A DNA stretch of 64,000 nucleotides from Saxidomus purpurata (Eukaryota > Mollusca > Bivalvia > Venerida > Veneridae). The stretch lies in NCBI GenBank assembly GCA_022818135.1, contig JAFMSR010000007.1, positions 30,111,280-30,175,279 on the forward strand, given 5' to 3'. Below the pieces are notes generated by a model, which searched no databases, was not told where the DNA came from, and was given only the letters and a program-made list of their open reading frames with translations. Below are positions 51,387-62,587 of this stretch, piece after piece. How positions within the stretch are numbered: the stretch's first letter is position 1; each line of letters begins with the position of its first letter. A program made the translations under genes and the position numbers.

Positions 51387-54300
51387 TTAGCTTTTCATTA
51401 TTTGCTTTTGTTTAGTTATTTTGCGGATTCCCCACCGTGATATTATACATTATCATTTGTCACGTCAGGAAATCAGGATATATGCAATTTTCATAATCAA
51501 TCATACCCTTATTTTGTGTTATATATATAAACCTCATTTGTATTTAAACAATCGCTTCTTGAAGAAAAACCGTGTTATGATTTCCTGCAGTTTCCGTATT
51601 TTAAAGATACAAAAAATGTATTTATGTTCAAGCATTTTATTATAGCGTTCAGAACAGGTGATTTTTATGTTCATTTCATTAAATCGCAAATAAGCACATT
51701 ATATTTTTGATGTGAGGTGAAAATATTCAAAATTTCACATGCCGAAGGTCAAAAATACAAAATTTACCACACGCATGATAAGAATTAAAACAGACCGATG
51801 TCCAATGTCTCTACTTCATTGTATCTCTCTTTCAGCTGGTGGATATGTACTGGGGGAATCCAGGTCTTCCATCAACTGACCCACACAAAATGGCCGCGGT
51901 CTATGAGGAATTACGTCATTGTCAGGAAGTTTCCATGGGACCAAACTTTGTTGTAAGACTTGTCTTTTAAAGATCACCTTGAGTCATTAATTTTCTCATT
52001 ATTATGTAATTACCATAATATATACTGTTCAGCAGTAAGTAGCATGATTTTGAATTCGTTCCTTCGTCCATAAATAATAAACGATCCCATTCAACCTTTA
52101 TCAACGTGCATTTATTTGTCGCAGCTAAAGTCCATGTCATTTTAATAATGTGATTGGCACTTTGTAATTTACAGATGACTTTATGGAGATTGTTATTAAG
52201 CTTCTGCTATAATATTTAGCACAGCTAAATGCCGTTATCTTATGATAATCTTAAAAAAACGTACAATAGTTTTTTTTAAACATTTATATACTTTATATCT
52301 GGTGACTTAAATAGCGATTTTTTTTTATTTTCAAAGGCATTCGTTGGACAAAAATACGGTTCTGCTCAGTTGCCGCTAACTATTTTAGCGTCGGACATGG
52401 AAGAAGTAAAGAACGCACTTCTGGAAAGTGGAAATGAAGACAAATTGCTAGACACATGGTATCAGAAAGATTTGAACGTAACACCAAATGTCTATCGTCT
52501 GAAGCAGCCAGAGTCAAAAGGTATTAGACAGAGTATGTTGCGAGTACAGTAAATTATTTCTATACATCCTTATCACAATCACACTGAAAAGATACACTGT
52601 TACGTGATATCAGATAAGGAAAAACTTGCCACCAACTTTACCTTGTTCACGTTTAGCGCCTAAGTCAGTTTATTTGGTAAGCTACTGACACTTTTATGAT
52701 ATTACATCAAACTTGCACCATTACAAAACTCTTCTATTAAAATCTATATGTCGGATATAGCCAAAACGAGAACAAATTGTGAATGGTTACAATAAATATT
52801 CTCTATCCCTTTCTCTTCACTTAAATCACTTACCCTTTATCACCAACGGATAGGTATGTTCTCTTTGACAATATTGTAACAGCTGTCATTTAAGATACAT
52901 TTTACTAAGGGAAGAGCCCTCGATAATGTTGCAAAAACTTTTTGCTCAACCCTTTTTTGTCTTTGTTTATAATATATAACAACAATAAGGATGACACGCA
53001 AATTCGTGTAATATATAAGCAGTTTACTGTTATTTCACATGTTATGTATATGCAAAGAGCAAAATAAAATATTATTAAACTATGAATATTCTAAAGTATC
53101 CGACTATTTTAGGTGGTCAAGATTTTGAAGAAGCGTACATCCAACTCGTGGATCTTTTACAAAAAGGCTCTGTAAAGCCTGAAGATGTATCATCTATACA
53201 GTGTTCTAATTCTGGTAAGTCCTTGATAAACAATTTAGAAAAAAAATGTCACAAATAACTTACCAAGTATATTTTACCGCTTTCTGCGGTTTGATATTTG
53301 ATATTCAGTCATTTCAAAAATTTGGTCTGTACGAGTGTCTTGAATAAAATGGCTATGACTTTTGGCAAAATATAAAAGAAGTGTTTCTAATAAACTTAAA
53401 ATGTTTGGATAAAACTGAATACGTTATTATTCCAAGAAGTAATTTTCTCTTTAATTGGAGATTTTTTGACCCAGGAAGGAAATATTTAAGAATAAAGATC
53501 GATCATTAAGTATGACCTCTATTTGCAGACTTCGAAAACCTTCTGCGAAACGGAATGTTGGACTTAGGTTGTGAAAAGAGGGACAACAGTTGTTTGGTTT
53601 ATATGCGCAATATCAAAAATATTGATGATCGACTGAACGCAAAAAATGCTGGAAACTTTGTTGATATCGTAGGTGATACTTCACAACGTAACCCAGAGAA
53701 GGCAAACAAGATCAACTTACTGAGAAGTTTGATCGAAGAAAGTGTAACAGAATCTAACCTACTCCAGTCAGAAATAGAGTTAAATGGGTGCGCACTTGAT
53801 GAGCAAAAGTCAGGACAATATATTTCAAATATAGGCAAGCATTTTTATTCTTCCATCGTCAGACTTGTAAATGAGCGGATGGAAAAGAGTGACAAAATTT
53901 GTAAAGACCCGTTGATACACGAGTTATCTCGTCAGTGGCGGTGTGTGAATCAGAACGAATCTCCTTTTGTCGGCAGAGAAGAAATGCTGAACGCAATAAA
54001 GGGCTACCTCCTAACAGAGACTGACCAACCATTGGTTCTGTGCGGTGAAAGTGGGACTGGGAAAACTACTCTAATCGCAAAGGCAGCAAACGACATAAAC
54101 GAAGCGGTCCTTAATTCAGATCTCTCAATGCCGACTGCAGTTTTAGTAAGATTTATAGGTGAGGCCGGGCAGTGTGAGGATGCACAGCCTTTGTTATTCT
54201 ATCTATGCCATCAACTTGCATATATTACCGGCAGGTACAGACAGGACATACCCTCCGATTATCTCGCGCTTAAAAACTATTTCATTGATTTAATCCAGAG

Positions 54301-57300
54301 AGGAGAGTATGGAGGAATGATTGTGATTCTGTTGGATGCTATAGACAAAATATCAACAACTGATGTCGGCCATAAATTGGATTGGCTTCCTTCCAGAATC
54401 GCAGGCAATGTAAAAATAATTGTCACCGTCAATTCTGAAAACGAAGACATGCTTAAAAGACTTGAAAATAAAGTAGACGAAGGCATTATTGAGATGCCTG
54501 AATTTTCACCAGACGAATGTGAAAGCATGATAAAGACTTTGATGAATGAGAGTAAAAAAGCAGTCAACTATAATCAGTGGAAAAGAATACAGCAGTGTTT
54601 TAGTTCTTGTTCAACGCCACTGCTCCCTAGGCTTGTGTATGAACAGGTTTCTATGTGGCATTCATTTGACAATATTTCTGAAAACACCCTAGAGCATTCT
54701 ATTGATGGGTCGATTATGAAACTTTTCTTGTCACTTGAGCAAAGTCATGGCAGCAAGATAGTAGGAAAAATCCTTGGTTATATGACGGCAGCTAAGTCTG
54801 GACTGAGTGAATTGGAAATAGAAGACATACTATCCCTTGATGATGAACTGTTGAACAGTGTGTTCGTCAGTAACAATGAATGTCCGAATATTCGTCGAAT
54901 TCCACACGCATGCTGGTCACTTGTAAGGCAGGACATACTACCGTATCTGTGTTTTAAAGAAAGCAATGGTATAGCAACATATGGATGGAAGTATGGAAGG
55001 TTTCGACAACTGGCAGAAGAACGCTACCTTCAGGAAGACGACGAGAAATCCACTACGATGTATTCAACAATGGCGGACTACTACATTGGCACGTGGGGTG
55101 GTAACCGACGAAAACCATTTGCACACCCAACAATTCTTATGGCGAAATACAAACTTGTTGAGAGAGACGGGGAGTGTTGCCGATTTGTGCCAAACCAGCC
55201 TCTGTCGTTTGGAGAGCATATGGTTTGTAATTCTAGAAAACTGACGCAGCTACCCTATCTTCTAGCAAGAAGTAATCGATTTGGTGATCTTAAAGACTAT
55301 GTTTTGTGTAACTACGACTGGATAGCATGTAAACTACGCATCACCTCCATACAAAGGGTCATTGCCGATTTTGAGATATATGAAGATCGTGAAATAAAGC
55401 TTGTGGGAGATGCTTTGCGCATGTCCAAATCAGCCCTTTACATTGACCAGAATGCACTTGGTATGGAACTAACAGGCAGACTCCTTCCTCATATCCACAA
55501 ATACCCGAGTGTGAAGCAATTAATACGGCAGTGTGATCTCGATGCTCAGCGTTGCTGCCCTCTGGTAGCCAATTGCCAAATATACAGCTCGCCAGGTGGT
55601 CCTCTCCAATATGAATGTGATATAGGAGGTGATGCAAACTGCCCAGTAGATATTGACGTGTTCACCAGCCCAGACGGGATACTCCTTTCTGCCAAACCCT
55701 TCTATAGCAATCGACTTCGAGTGTGGGAACTTGCACACGGAGAGGAACGACCAGACATTTTATTGCCGATTGGAGACGTCAGACCTACCAAAGATGGTCG
55801 ATACATCAACATTGTAGTAGATGACAGATCTGTAAAGACTTATAGATCCGATTCCGGTGTCCTTCATGGCGAAATTGAATTCAACCCAGGGAAAATTTCA
55901 AACGTCAAAGTGTCGAACAAATACCTTGCCTTTGTTCAGTACAAAGGTGCCGGGCCTTATGTCATTGATGTAGAAAGAAGTGAAATTTTGCACAAATTCA
56001 AATATCACACTCACGCAATTGCAATTAGTGACAATGAAACGTTTGTAGCATTTAATGCTGAAAGAAACATACTACTATATGAATTGCCAGTTATGCAACG
56101 AAAATGTGTTGCAACAGCATCTGATGTTGCACAGGAAATCCTATTTGTAAATGACATGCCGAAGTGCTACGTTATGACCAAAACTAAACTTATTGAAGCG
56201 ATATCATTTGATGTTGTTAACAGAAAATTTACGTGCAAGGCCATATTAACAGATATGAATGCGAAGAAATGTGTTCTGTCAAACTCTAGGCGACTTATGA
56301 TTGTCCAGTGTGCCAAATCTTTGCATGTCATCGATACTGCCATAGACAAGCTTCAGTCTAGATTTCAGAAATTGCCACCAGGAGTATTCGTTGACAGCAA
56401 TTCAACGTTTAGTGGTTCAGGTTTCACACCGGACGAGAGCATGATATTGGCTACGCGTTACACCTACCTTATCGTCTGGGACGCACATACTAGTGTACCA
56501 ATACGTGTTCTGCAAACTGCCGTGTCGCCAATGACGCAGCTTTTCACCTCAGATTCGGTCAACAAAGTTGTTACTCTTCTTGAAAACAATTCTTTCCAAG
56601 TCTGGGATTTAAACAACCTTGATCGTGACATAGAGCACTCGCCTGAAATCCACCAAGGGGCTGTTCAAACCATAGCTCTTTCGTCTGCCACAGACTATGT
56701 CATCTCACATGACGACAAAACTCCGGATGCAAAGATCGTCTCTTTGTCGACCGGACTAGTCCTTGATACCCTCCAACACAGTGAAAACTCCGGTGACCGC
56801 CTCACTGAGGTTGTCATATCTCCCGACGGTCTTTATGCTGTTACAAGAGCGAAACTGGAACAAACAAATGCATTGTCGTACATGAACTTCGAGCCATTGA
56901 CAGATGACATCATGTGGGAGATGGAGACGGCATCGAAGGTGTTTCATGCAATTTCAAATAGGTATAATTTTCTAAAAAGTATGGTAAATTTAATTTCCTT
57001 TAACTTTGATTGCGGTTTCTTAACTTTTACAGCAAGTCTATTATATTTATGATTTTTATGCCCCCGAAGGATGGCATATTAAAATCGCACCGTCTGTCTG
57101 CCCGTCCGTCCGTCTGTGCGTCCCCACTTACAAATTCGTGTCCGGACTGTAACTCTGTCATGCATTGAAGGATTTTAAAATGACTTGGCACACATGTCTA
57201 GCACATCAAGACGACGTGTCGCGTGCAAGACCCACATCCCTACCTCAAAGGTCAAGGTCACACTTGGAGTATGAAGGTTATGGAATCCTCTATATATGCA

Positions 57301-59181
57301 CACATTCGTGTCCGGACTGTAACTTTGTCATGCATTGAAGGATTTTAAAATAACTTGGCACAAATGTCTTGCACATCAAGACGACGTGTCGCGTGCACGA
57401 CCCACGTCCCTACCTCAAAGGTCAAGGTCATACTTAGAGTTTGAAGGTAATGTATTTCTCTATATATGCATATATGCACACATTCGTGTCCGGACTGTAA
57501 CTCTGTCATGCATTGAAGGATTTTAAAATAACTTGGCACAAATGTCTAGCACATCAAGACGACGTGTCGCGTGCAAGACCCACATCCCTACCACAAAGGT
57601 CAAGGTCACACTTAGAGTTTATAGGTAATGGAATCCTGTCTATATGCATACATTTGTGTCCTGACTATAACTTTATTATGCTTTGAAGGATTTTAAAATA
57701 ACTTGGCACAAATGTCTAGCTCATCAAGCGGATGTGTCACGTGCAAGACCCAAGTCCCTACCTCAAAGGTCAAGGTCACACTTAGTGTTTAAAGTAATGG
57801 AATACTGTATGCATGGTTACTCTGTCATGCATGGAAGGATTTTAAAATTACATAGCACATTTATTGAGCACATGGAGTACTGTGAGGCACCTCTTTCGGG
57901 GGCATTCGTCACTTGTGAGGGACAGCTATTGTTTAGTCATGTGATGATGGACCTTGGATAAATTTTATCAGTAACGTTCCATCTATCAGTATTAACTATA
58001 AAGGTGTTTTTTTCTATCATTTTAGGTACATCGTATTTAGCCCTACATCTGAAACAGCAGCATTTGTAACATGTGCGTTCTATAACAGCTGTGATTGGAG
58101 CGAAAACATCTACAATGTGTTTATTGTTCACCCAGAAACATCAACCAATCACACCATAGACTTCCCTTACCACACCGAGTTTGTCGTGCCACCAAAGATC
58201 ATCTGCAAGAATGGAAACGATTACTTTGTGACAGTCGTACAAACGTGTAAGAAATCCATTGATAACAACACCAAAAAAGAGCTGTCAAGATGGACTGATG
58301 TGCGGCTATTTATCCAAAAGGTAACCCAGAACCAAGATCCGTCAGATCAAGTCTTTCTACGTTTGCAAAATGTACTTGACGACGTTGACGACAATGATGA
58401 ATTGCTGGATGCAATCCCTGTCCCCGATGGCAACATTCTAGCTGTGTATGCCAAAGATATTAAAATGTATGAATTTGTTACGGACAAAGGTATTGCTCAA
58501 CCAAAATGCTCTAGAAAAGGTGCTGTTTTGATCGACGCTGAAAAACAAACATCTTTAAAACACATACCGTTCTTTCTGGAAACAAGATCAAGCCTAGAAA
58601 GCATTCAGATCTCTAGCAAATTTTCCTTCATAGTCGACAGCGATTTGCGAGTGTTCAGGTTTGACAATTTTAGCTTGCACTGCCAGATTAAAAGTTGTAG
58701 ATTTGCTCCTACAACCGCTAAAACAGCTCTGAATGGTAGATACATTATAGGTATATCAGAAAATCAACGTGACATTTTAGTTGTCCGAACGGAGGATGAT
58801 AAGAAAATTGGTTCTATGTTTGTTCATGGTCAAGCGACATGCTTGCAAGTCGCAGAGGACGACAGAACAGTTGTGGTCGGATGCGAAGATGGAAGGATAA
58901 TGATAATGAGCTTGATTCTTGAGTTCGCCGACCCTTTACGAGAACACATCGAGAAAATGCCAAGTCGCTGTGAGGAACCAGTCGACGAAAATTTGATTTT
59001 AAATGATGTCCGTCGACTGACTTTGTCAACGCCAGATCAACACCGCCTTTCAGCTCGACTGAGGAAAGCTTCGGTTGCAGAACAGAGACGACCGCCTTCC
59101 TACACAACACTGCACCGTGCCGTTACTATTTCTAGAATGTCGAACAGAGATCGTAACCTTGATGCATGTGTCCAACAGTAG
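43593..59181 (+). CDS. NWD1/NWD2-like NACHT and WD-repeat STAND protein, eight exons
   Basis: Exons: 43593-43626, 49484-49705, 50939-51027, 51836-51952, 52337-52520, 53113-53214, 53529-56961 and 58026-59181; 5337 nt, 1778 aa (human NWD2 about 1740). Residues ~80-220 are the DUF4062/TIR-like N-terminal domain of this family (VRMFVCSS, ERNYLFENVYPLLRQYC, LVDMYWG, FVGQKYGS). The NACHT domain follows, with Walker A GESGTGKT at ~422-429 and Walker B VILLDAIDK at ~515-523, then a winged-helix/helical region. The C-terminal half is a degenerate WD40 propeller (LRVWELAHG, LIVWDAHTS, FQVWDLNN) plus a basic Ser-rich tail. Such proteins are cytosolic NOD-like ATPases that oligomerise on sensing a ligand; the ligand is unknown. 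Exon 1 is inferred only from an ATG, donor and matching phase; the rest is well supported. Orthology to NWD1 or NWD2 cannot be settled here. Confidence 0.85.
44052..44190. repeat. 139-bp inverted repeat, MITE-like
   Basis: Outer arms CTGAAGTAGT and ACTACTTCAG, with inner arms TTTGTATTTGG and CCAAATACAAA, enclose GAGCCTCGAGTCC. The arms are imperfect between the matching blocks; AAGTAGTCATG is itself duplicated on the left. It lies in the NWD-like intron 1. Confidence 0.6.
45098..45345. repeat. G-rich minisatellite, left part
   Basis: Irregular units of GGAGGCAGGTGTCGGAGGGA and GGCAGGTCTCTGTGGGA repeat about every 17-36 bp. Strong strand asymmetry (G on +). Open frames in it are artefacts of composition. 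The same unit reappears at 47500. Confidence 0.85.
45811..46081 (-). pseudogene. BEL/Pao polyprotein C-terminus (DUF5641-like)
   Basis: The frame contains EYLTALRERH, VGDVVQVHDE, PRSKWKLAVIEELI and TNRPVVKLYPLE, typical of the domain that follows the integrase in BEL/Pao polyproteins. It joins the RT fragment out of frame near 46075-46081, at a GAGCTC sequence, consistent with a deletion junction. Confidence 0.85.
46074..47466 (-). pseudogene. BEL/Pao reverse transcriptase fragment
   Basis: It starts in frame as GPTAVQSRLGYLLSGP, and includes RGFIEKVPYE, the HHPVKK region, AVSTDIEKAFLQI (first catalytic Asp), FGATSSPFILNA and LYVDNIL (YVDN in place of YxDD, usual for BEL/Pao), then KIFDPLGLLSPVTVRAK. 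It is open for about 460 codons with no stop, so the copy is fairly young. It ends at a stop just inside the deletion junction. Confidence 0.92.
47500..47572. repeat. G-rich minisatellite, right part
   Basis: GATGTCGGAGGGAGGCAGG and TCTCTGTGGTAGGCAGG continue the 45098-45345 array in the same orientation beyond the BEL remnant. Confidence 0.8.
47573..49483. other. NWD-like intron 1, right part; nothing recognised
   Basis: AT-rich sequence with no coding or repeat signal that I can support. Confidence 0.5.
49786..50725 (+). mobile_element. Repeat family D element with ~146-bp core units
   Basis: It begins with the hairpin GGGCGAAGCCC near 49790. Five core units start CAATAACTCTGTAATT near 49974, 50120, 50267, 50411 and 50552. 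The last unit is followed by CGACCGACCAACTACCGGG. Noncoding, in NWD-like intron 2. Same architecture as families A, B, C and E. Confidence 0.75.
51075..51382. repeat. Poly(A) and poly(C) tracts
   Basis: A ~26-nt A run near 51088 and a ~42-nt C run at 51341-51382, with shorter C runs near 50758 and 51306. Low complexity inside an intron; lengths are probably unreliable. Confidence 0.9.
57059..57907 (+). mobile_element. Repeat family C element, both ends present
   Basis: It starts ATGCCCCCGAAGGATGGCAT and ends CCTCTTTCGGGGGCAT, so the ends form a short inverted repeat (ATGCCCCCGAA). Core units beginning GTCCGGACTGTAAC(T) start near 57138, 57312 and 57490, with degenerate units near 57658 and 57815; period about 176 bp. 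CGTCTGTCTGCCCGTCCGTC near the left end is a microsatellite-like tract. It fills most of the last NWD-like intron. Confidence 0.85.
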
Positions 59182-61380
59182 TCGACTTACGTGAACCATT
59201 TTCCATCAGTGGTCATTTTTCACCGCACCTGGTCAGAAAAGTCCTTGCATTCGCTCCACTTAAATTAAAACAGATGAATGTTTTTTGCTCATTCTGACTT
59301 GAACTACATGTAGCGTACTAGATAAGCCTAGAGTCATCAAATAATCAAGGAACTTGCCATACGGAATTTGAAAAAATAGAAATTTACATGAAACAAAGTG
59401 AAAAATAAATTTCACGTGATTTCCACTGTGCCAATTCATTTTGATATTGATTTGATTTTTTCTAGTAGTGTATGTTTCACAAGATACAGCGTTTATCAGA
59501 AAAGTGGTGCAGTGGATTCCGAAAGGACGTAAGTCATCACCTAAATAGACTTATTTCGGTAGATATGAATTTACAGTGTTACAGTTCAACCTAATTAATA
59601 GAACACACTGATTAATAATAATCAAGGATAACATAAAAGGACAAAAATTACCATTTTCTTCTGTAGTCATTTTTACAGCATCTGGTCAGAAAAGTCCTTA
59701 CATTCGATTCACTTGAATAATAACAAAACGAATAAGGAGTCAAAATTAGTGTTTTCAGGAATTTACGAAATAAGAGCATAAAATCGACTATACGGATTGT
59801 ACATAATTGGCTCGGAGGCAGTTCTCTTGTTTCTGCAACGAGTCAGCTCCAATGCAAATGAAATTGCCGCCAAAACTATAATGCAAAAAAATATAATGTT
59901 AGTTATTAAGGCTATCGCAATTTCTTCCTTTTGCTTGAATGATAAAAGTCTGTTTCCTTCAATGCGTGTAACTGACTCTTTTTAGCTGCATAAATAACAA
60001 CCGCTCTAGCAAAGTACAGCAGGCTAATAACATGTATACAAGCAAATCATACGAGAATTGAGTCATTGAGAATATTTGTCTTATTGATTGTCATATAGTC
60101 TCTCATATTTCTGTATAGAAAGGTTTGCATGATAGTTTGTGTATATATTTTAACCTGTGAAAGTTTGTTTCATATAAAGTGAGACTGAAATAACTAGATA
60201 AACTACGTGATAAAGTACACTGCTTAAATACGTAATAACCTACACTGTCGCAATATAATGCTATTAGAGCTAAACAAAACGTCACTTCACGAATTACTCG
60301 AGTAGTTCTAGCCAATTTTTTTACTATACTCTTACGTTTAGGTGACAGTGAATTCCTTATAATGTTGACATGGTCGAATTATTTCACATTTTGTAAATAT
60401 TGTACATAATATACATTTTGATCTGAAACATACATTATTCATCAGACATATCAGTTTTAGTTTAGGCATGTATTCGTACACTTCTGTAGAGTGTGTTTAG
60501 CGCCCAAGCAACTCTGTGATAATGTACAGTTAACGGTTTTATGTGTGCACTGTATTTTAGTTATTGTATGTTAATATGTACTATAATGTATTATAATTGT
60601 ATTTATTAATGTTTTGATGTCACGAATAAATTATGAAACCGGGATTAGTTTTCATACGAGGAAAATTGTTGCATAGAAATGAAGATTAGACTCGTGCTAA
60701 GCGATGTAGCCGCCATATGGTACAGGCTTGGCTTGAAACTGTTATATTTATGCTTACAACACAGGCCATCGAGCAGGTAGTTTCGGCTCATAAGCGAACC
60801 TTTGTTTAATCCATGCTACTAGAGATTATATAAAACCCTTTATTCTGAAATAAAATACTCACCTCTACTATTCCGGCCATGATGTTTAAACATTTTTGTT
60901 TCGTTAGGTTTTAAATAAGGGAACTAAATATTTTGGTCAATTTGAAATTCCTGGATCTACGCTATGTTGACTATAAGTTTCTGAAAATAAGGTCACAGTA
61001 ACCCTACAACTTTCAGAGACTTTGAACCCAACTTAGGTTTCATATTTTGAGAGGCAAATTGTATTTAAAAGTTTTGATACATGGTCTAGACTTAGCCTCT
61101 GATTTCTCAAACATACATAAACTGCTAATGGAAATCGTCCCATCCAAACCGGCTATGTGACGCGATAAACATCCTCGAAACTGCATCCCCTAAAGACCAT
61201 TCACTTAAAATAATGTCACTGAGTAGCCGGTGGGTTTTGAGACTGACATGATGTAAAACTAATTAAAATTCATTTATGATATACAGACACATAGGATAGT
61301 GACTCGGCCCACTCTGATGATTTTACTTCTGTCAGATCTACACCAGTGCACACATGAGCAATTCCTTTTTTCCTTCTTTT
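59182..61380. other. NWD-like 3' flank; contains a ~58-bp internal duplication
   Basis: GTCATTTTTCACCGCACCTGG..CAGAAAAGTCCTTGCATTCG near 59212 recurs as GTCATTTTTACAGCATCTGG..CAGAAAAGTCCTTACATTCG near 59666. AATAAA candidates occur near 59405 and 60626. No gene is visible. Confidence 0.55.
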
Positions 61381-61440
61381 TTTACTAATTTATTTATTCT
61401 CGATTTCGAAACAAGTTCTTACAACTTATATTAAGGTAGC
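61381..61440 (-). mobile_element. SINE 3' tail fragment, inverted
   Basis: Read on the minus strand, TTAATATAAGTTGTAAGAAC and GAATAAATAAATTAGTAAA match the tail of the SINE copy at 7271-7482. The tRNA head is missing. Confidence 0.65.
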
Positions 61441-62587
61441 GCTTTTGGGTCGGCTCAGTGGAGTTAAATTACCCATTTAGACAATAACTGCATCATATAT
61501 TTTGTATCTTTTATATAGATTATGACTAAAACAAGTCGTTTCGTGATTTTTAAAACTTTTTTTTTGCTTTTTGCCTTTGATATTGTATGATATTTGATAA
61601 ATTTCGTAAAATTTTGAACAGCGATAGCAAAGCCGTTTTTGCGATTTTTACCACCAAATTCATAAAAAAAATGTATATAAGTATAATGTCTAGGGATCCT
61701 TGTCGCGGATTTTCCATATCATTCTTCAAACAAACAAAAATTAATATCAAAGAAAATGCAGCATTTTTTTCTGACCGCTTGTTACGTATTTAAAGATAAT
61801 TAATCCCCTGACCAATTTATCAAAAAGTCCTGACACGGATCCCTCCGTTATAAATTTCTCTTTAAACTGGTCCAAACCACATGTTAATCGACCTCCAATT
61901 AACAAAATTATGCTTGTTCAAAGTTGACACATCTTCCTTCAAAGCAAGTGTCAAAAAACGCCGATTTCTAAAGACACTCATGATTTGATTGGATTATATG
62001 AAACAAAACCCGTTTAAATGCATCCAATTATACGTAAGTATAATTATATAATAATCCATACAATAGTTTACCCTGTCATATCAGAAAAAATACAAGATCC
62101 GCCCACAAAATCATTTTAATGCGATATTTACAACTTTTTCTTCGTGTTTTATTGCTTCAAGACGGTCACGTGATTATCTAAAGTATTTAAGGTACACAGC
62201 GGGGAAAATGGAGAACGTTGAACGAGAACTTAAATCTGCAGTAGAGCCGGCGGGGTAATTGTTAATTCCTACACTCAAAGCTGTTGTAAACGACTTGAAA
62301 ACATGTTAATGGTGTTTAAACATTTCATATAACTTTTACAAAATACAATTAGTTAAAACTCCGATCCCAGTAATTCATTTAGTAATCTGAGCTTAAAAGG
62401 CGATGAATAAAATTTGGCAACATCTGTAAATAATAAACACAACTACAATGCAGTGCCCTTTGTGCAACTGTTTTATGCAAATTATAAGATATAATATAAT
62501 AAAAAGTTATGAAAATTGCTAAAAATTACTTTTTATTTTTAACATTGTCGATTCTCGTACAAAATTTTACCAAACAAATGAACACCT
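61441..62587. other. Spacer; no gene seen
   Basis: AT-rich sequence; short frames on both strands only. Confidence 0.5.

Noticed and set aside
51246..51440. Poly-proline frame
   Set aside because: It is translation of a poly(C) tract inside an intron.
57335..57961. Several + and - frames of 60-92 codons
   Set aside because: All lie in the tandem units of repeat family C within the last NWD-like intron.
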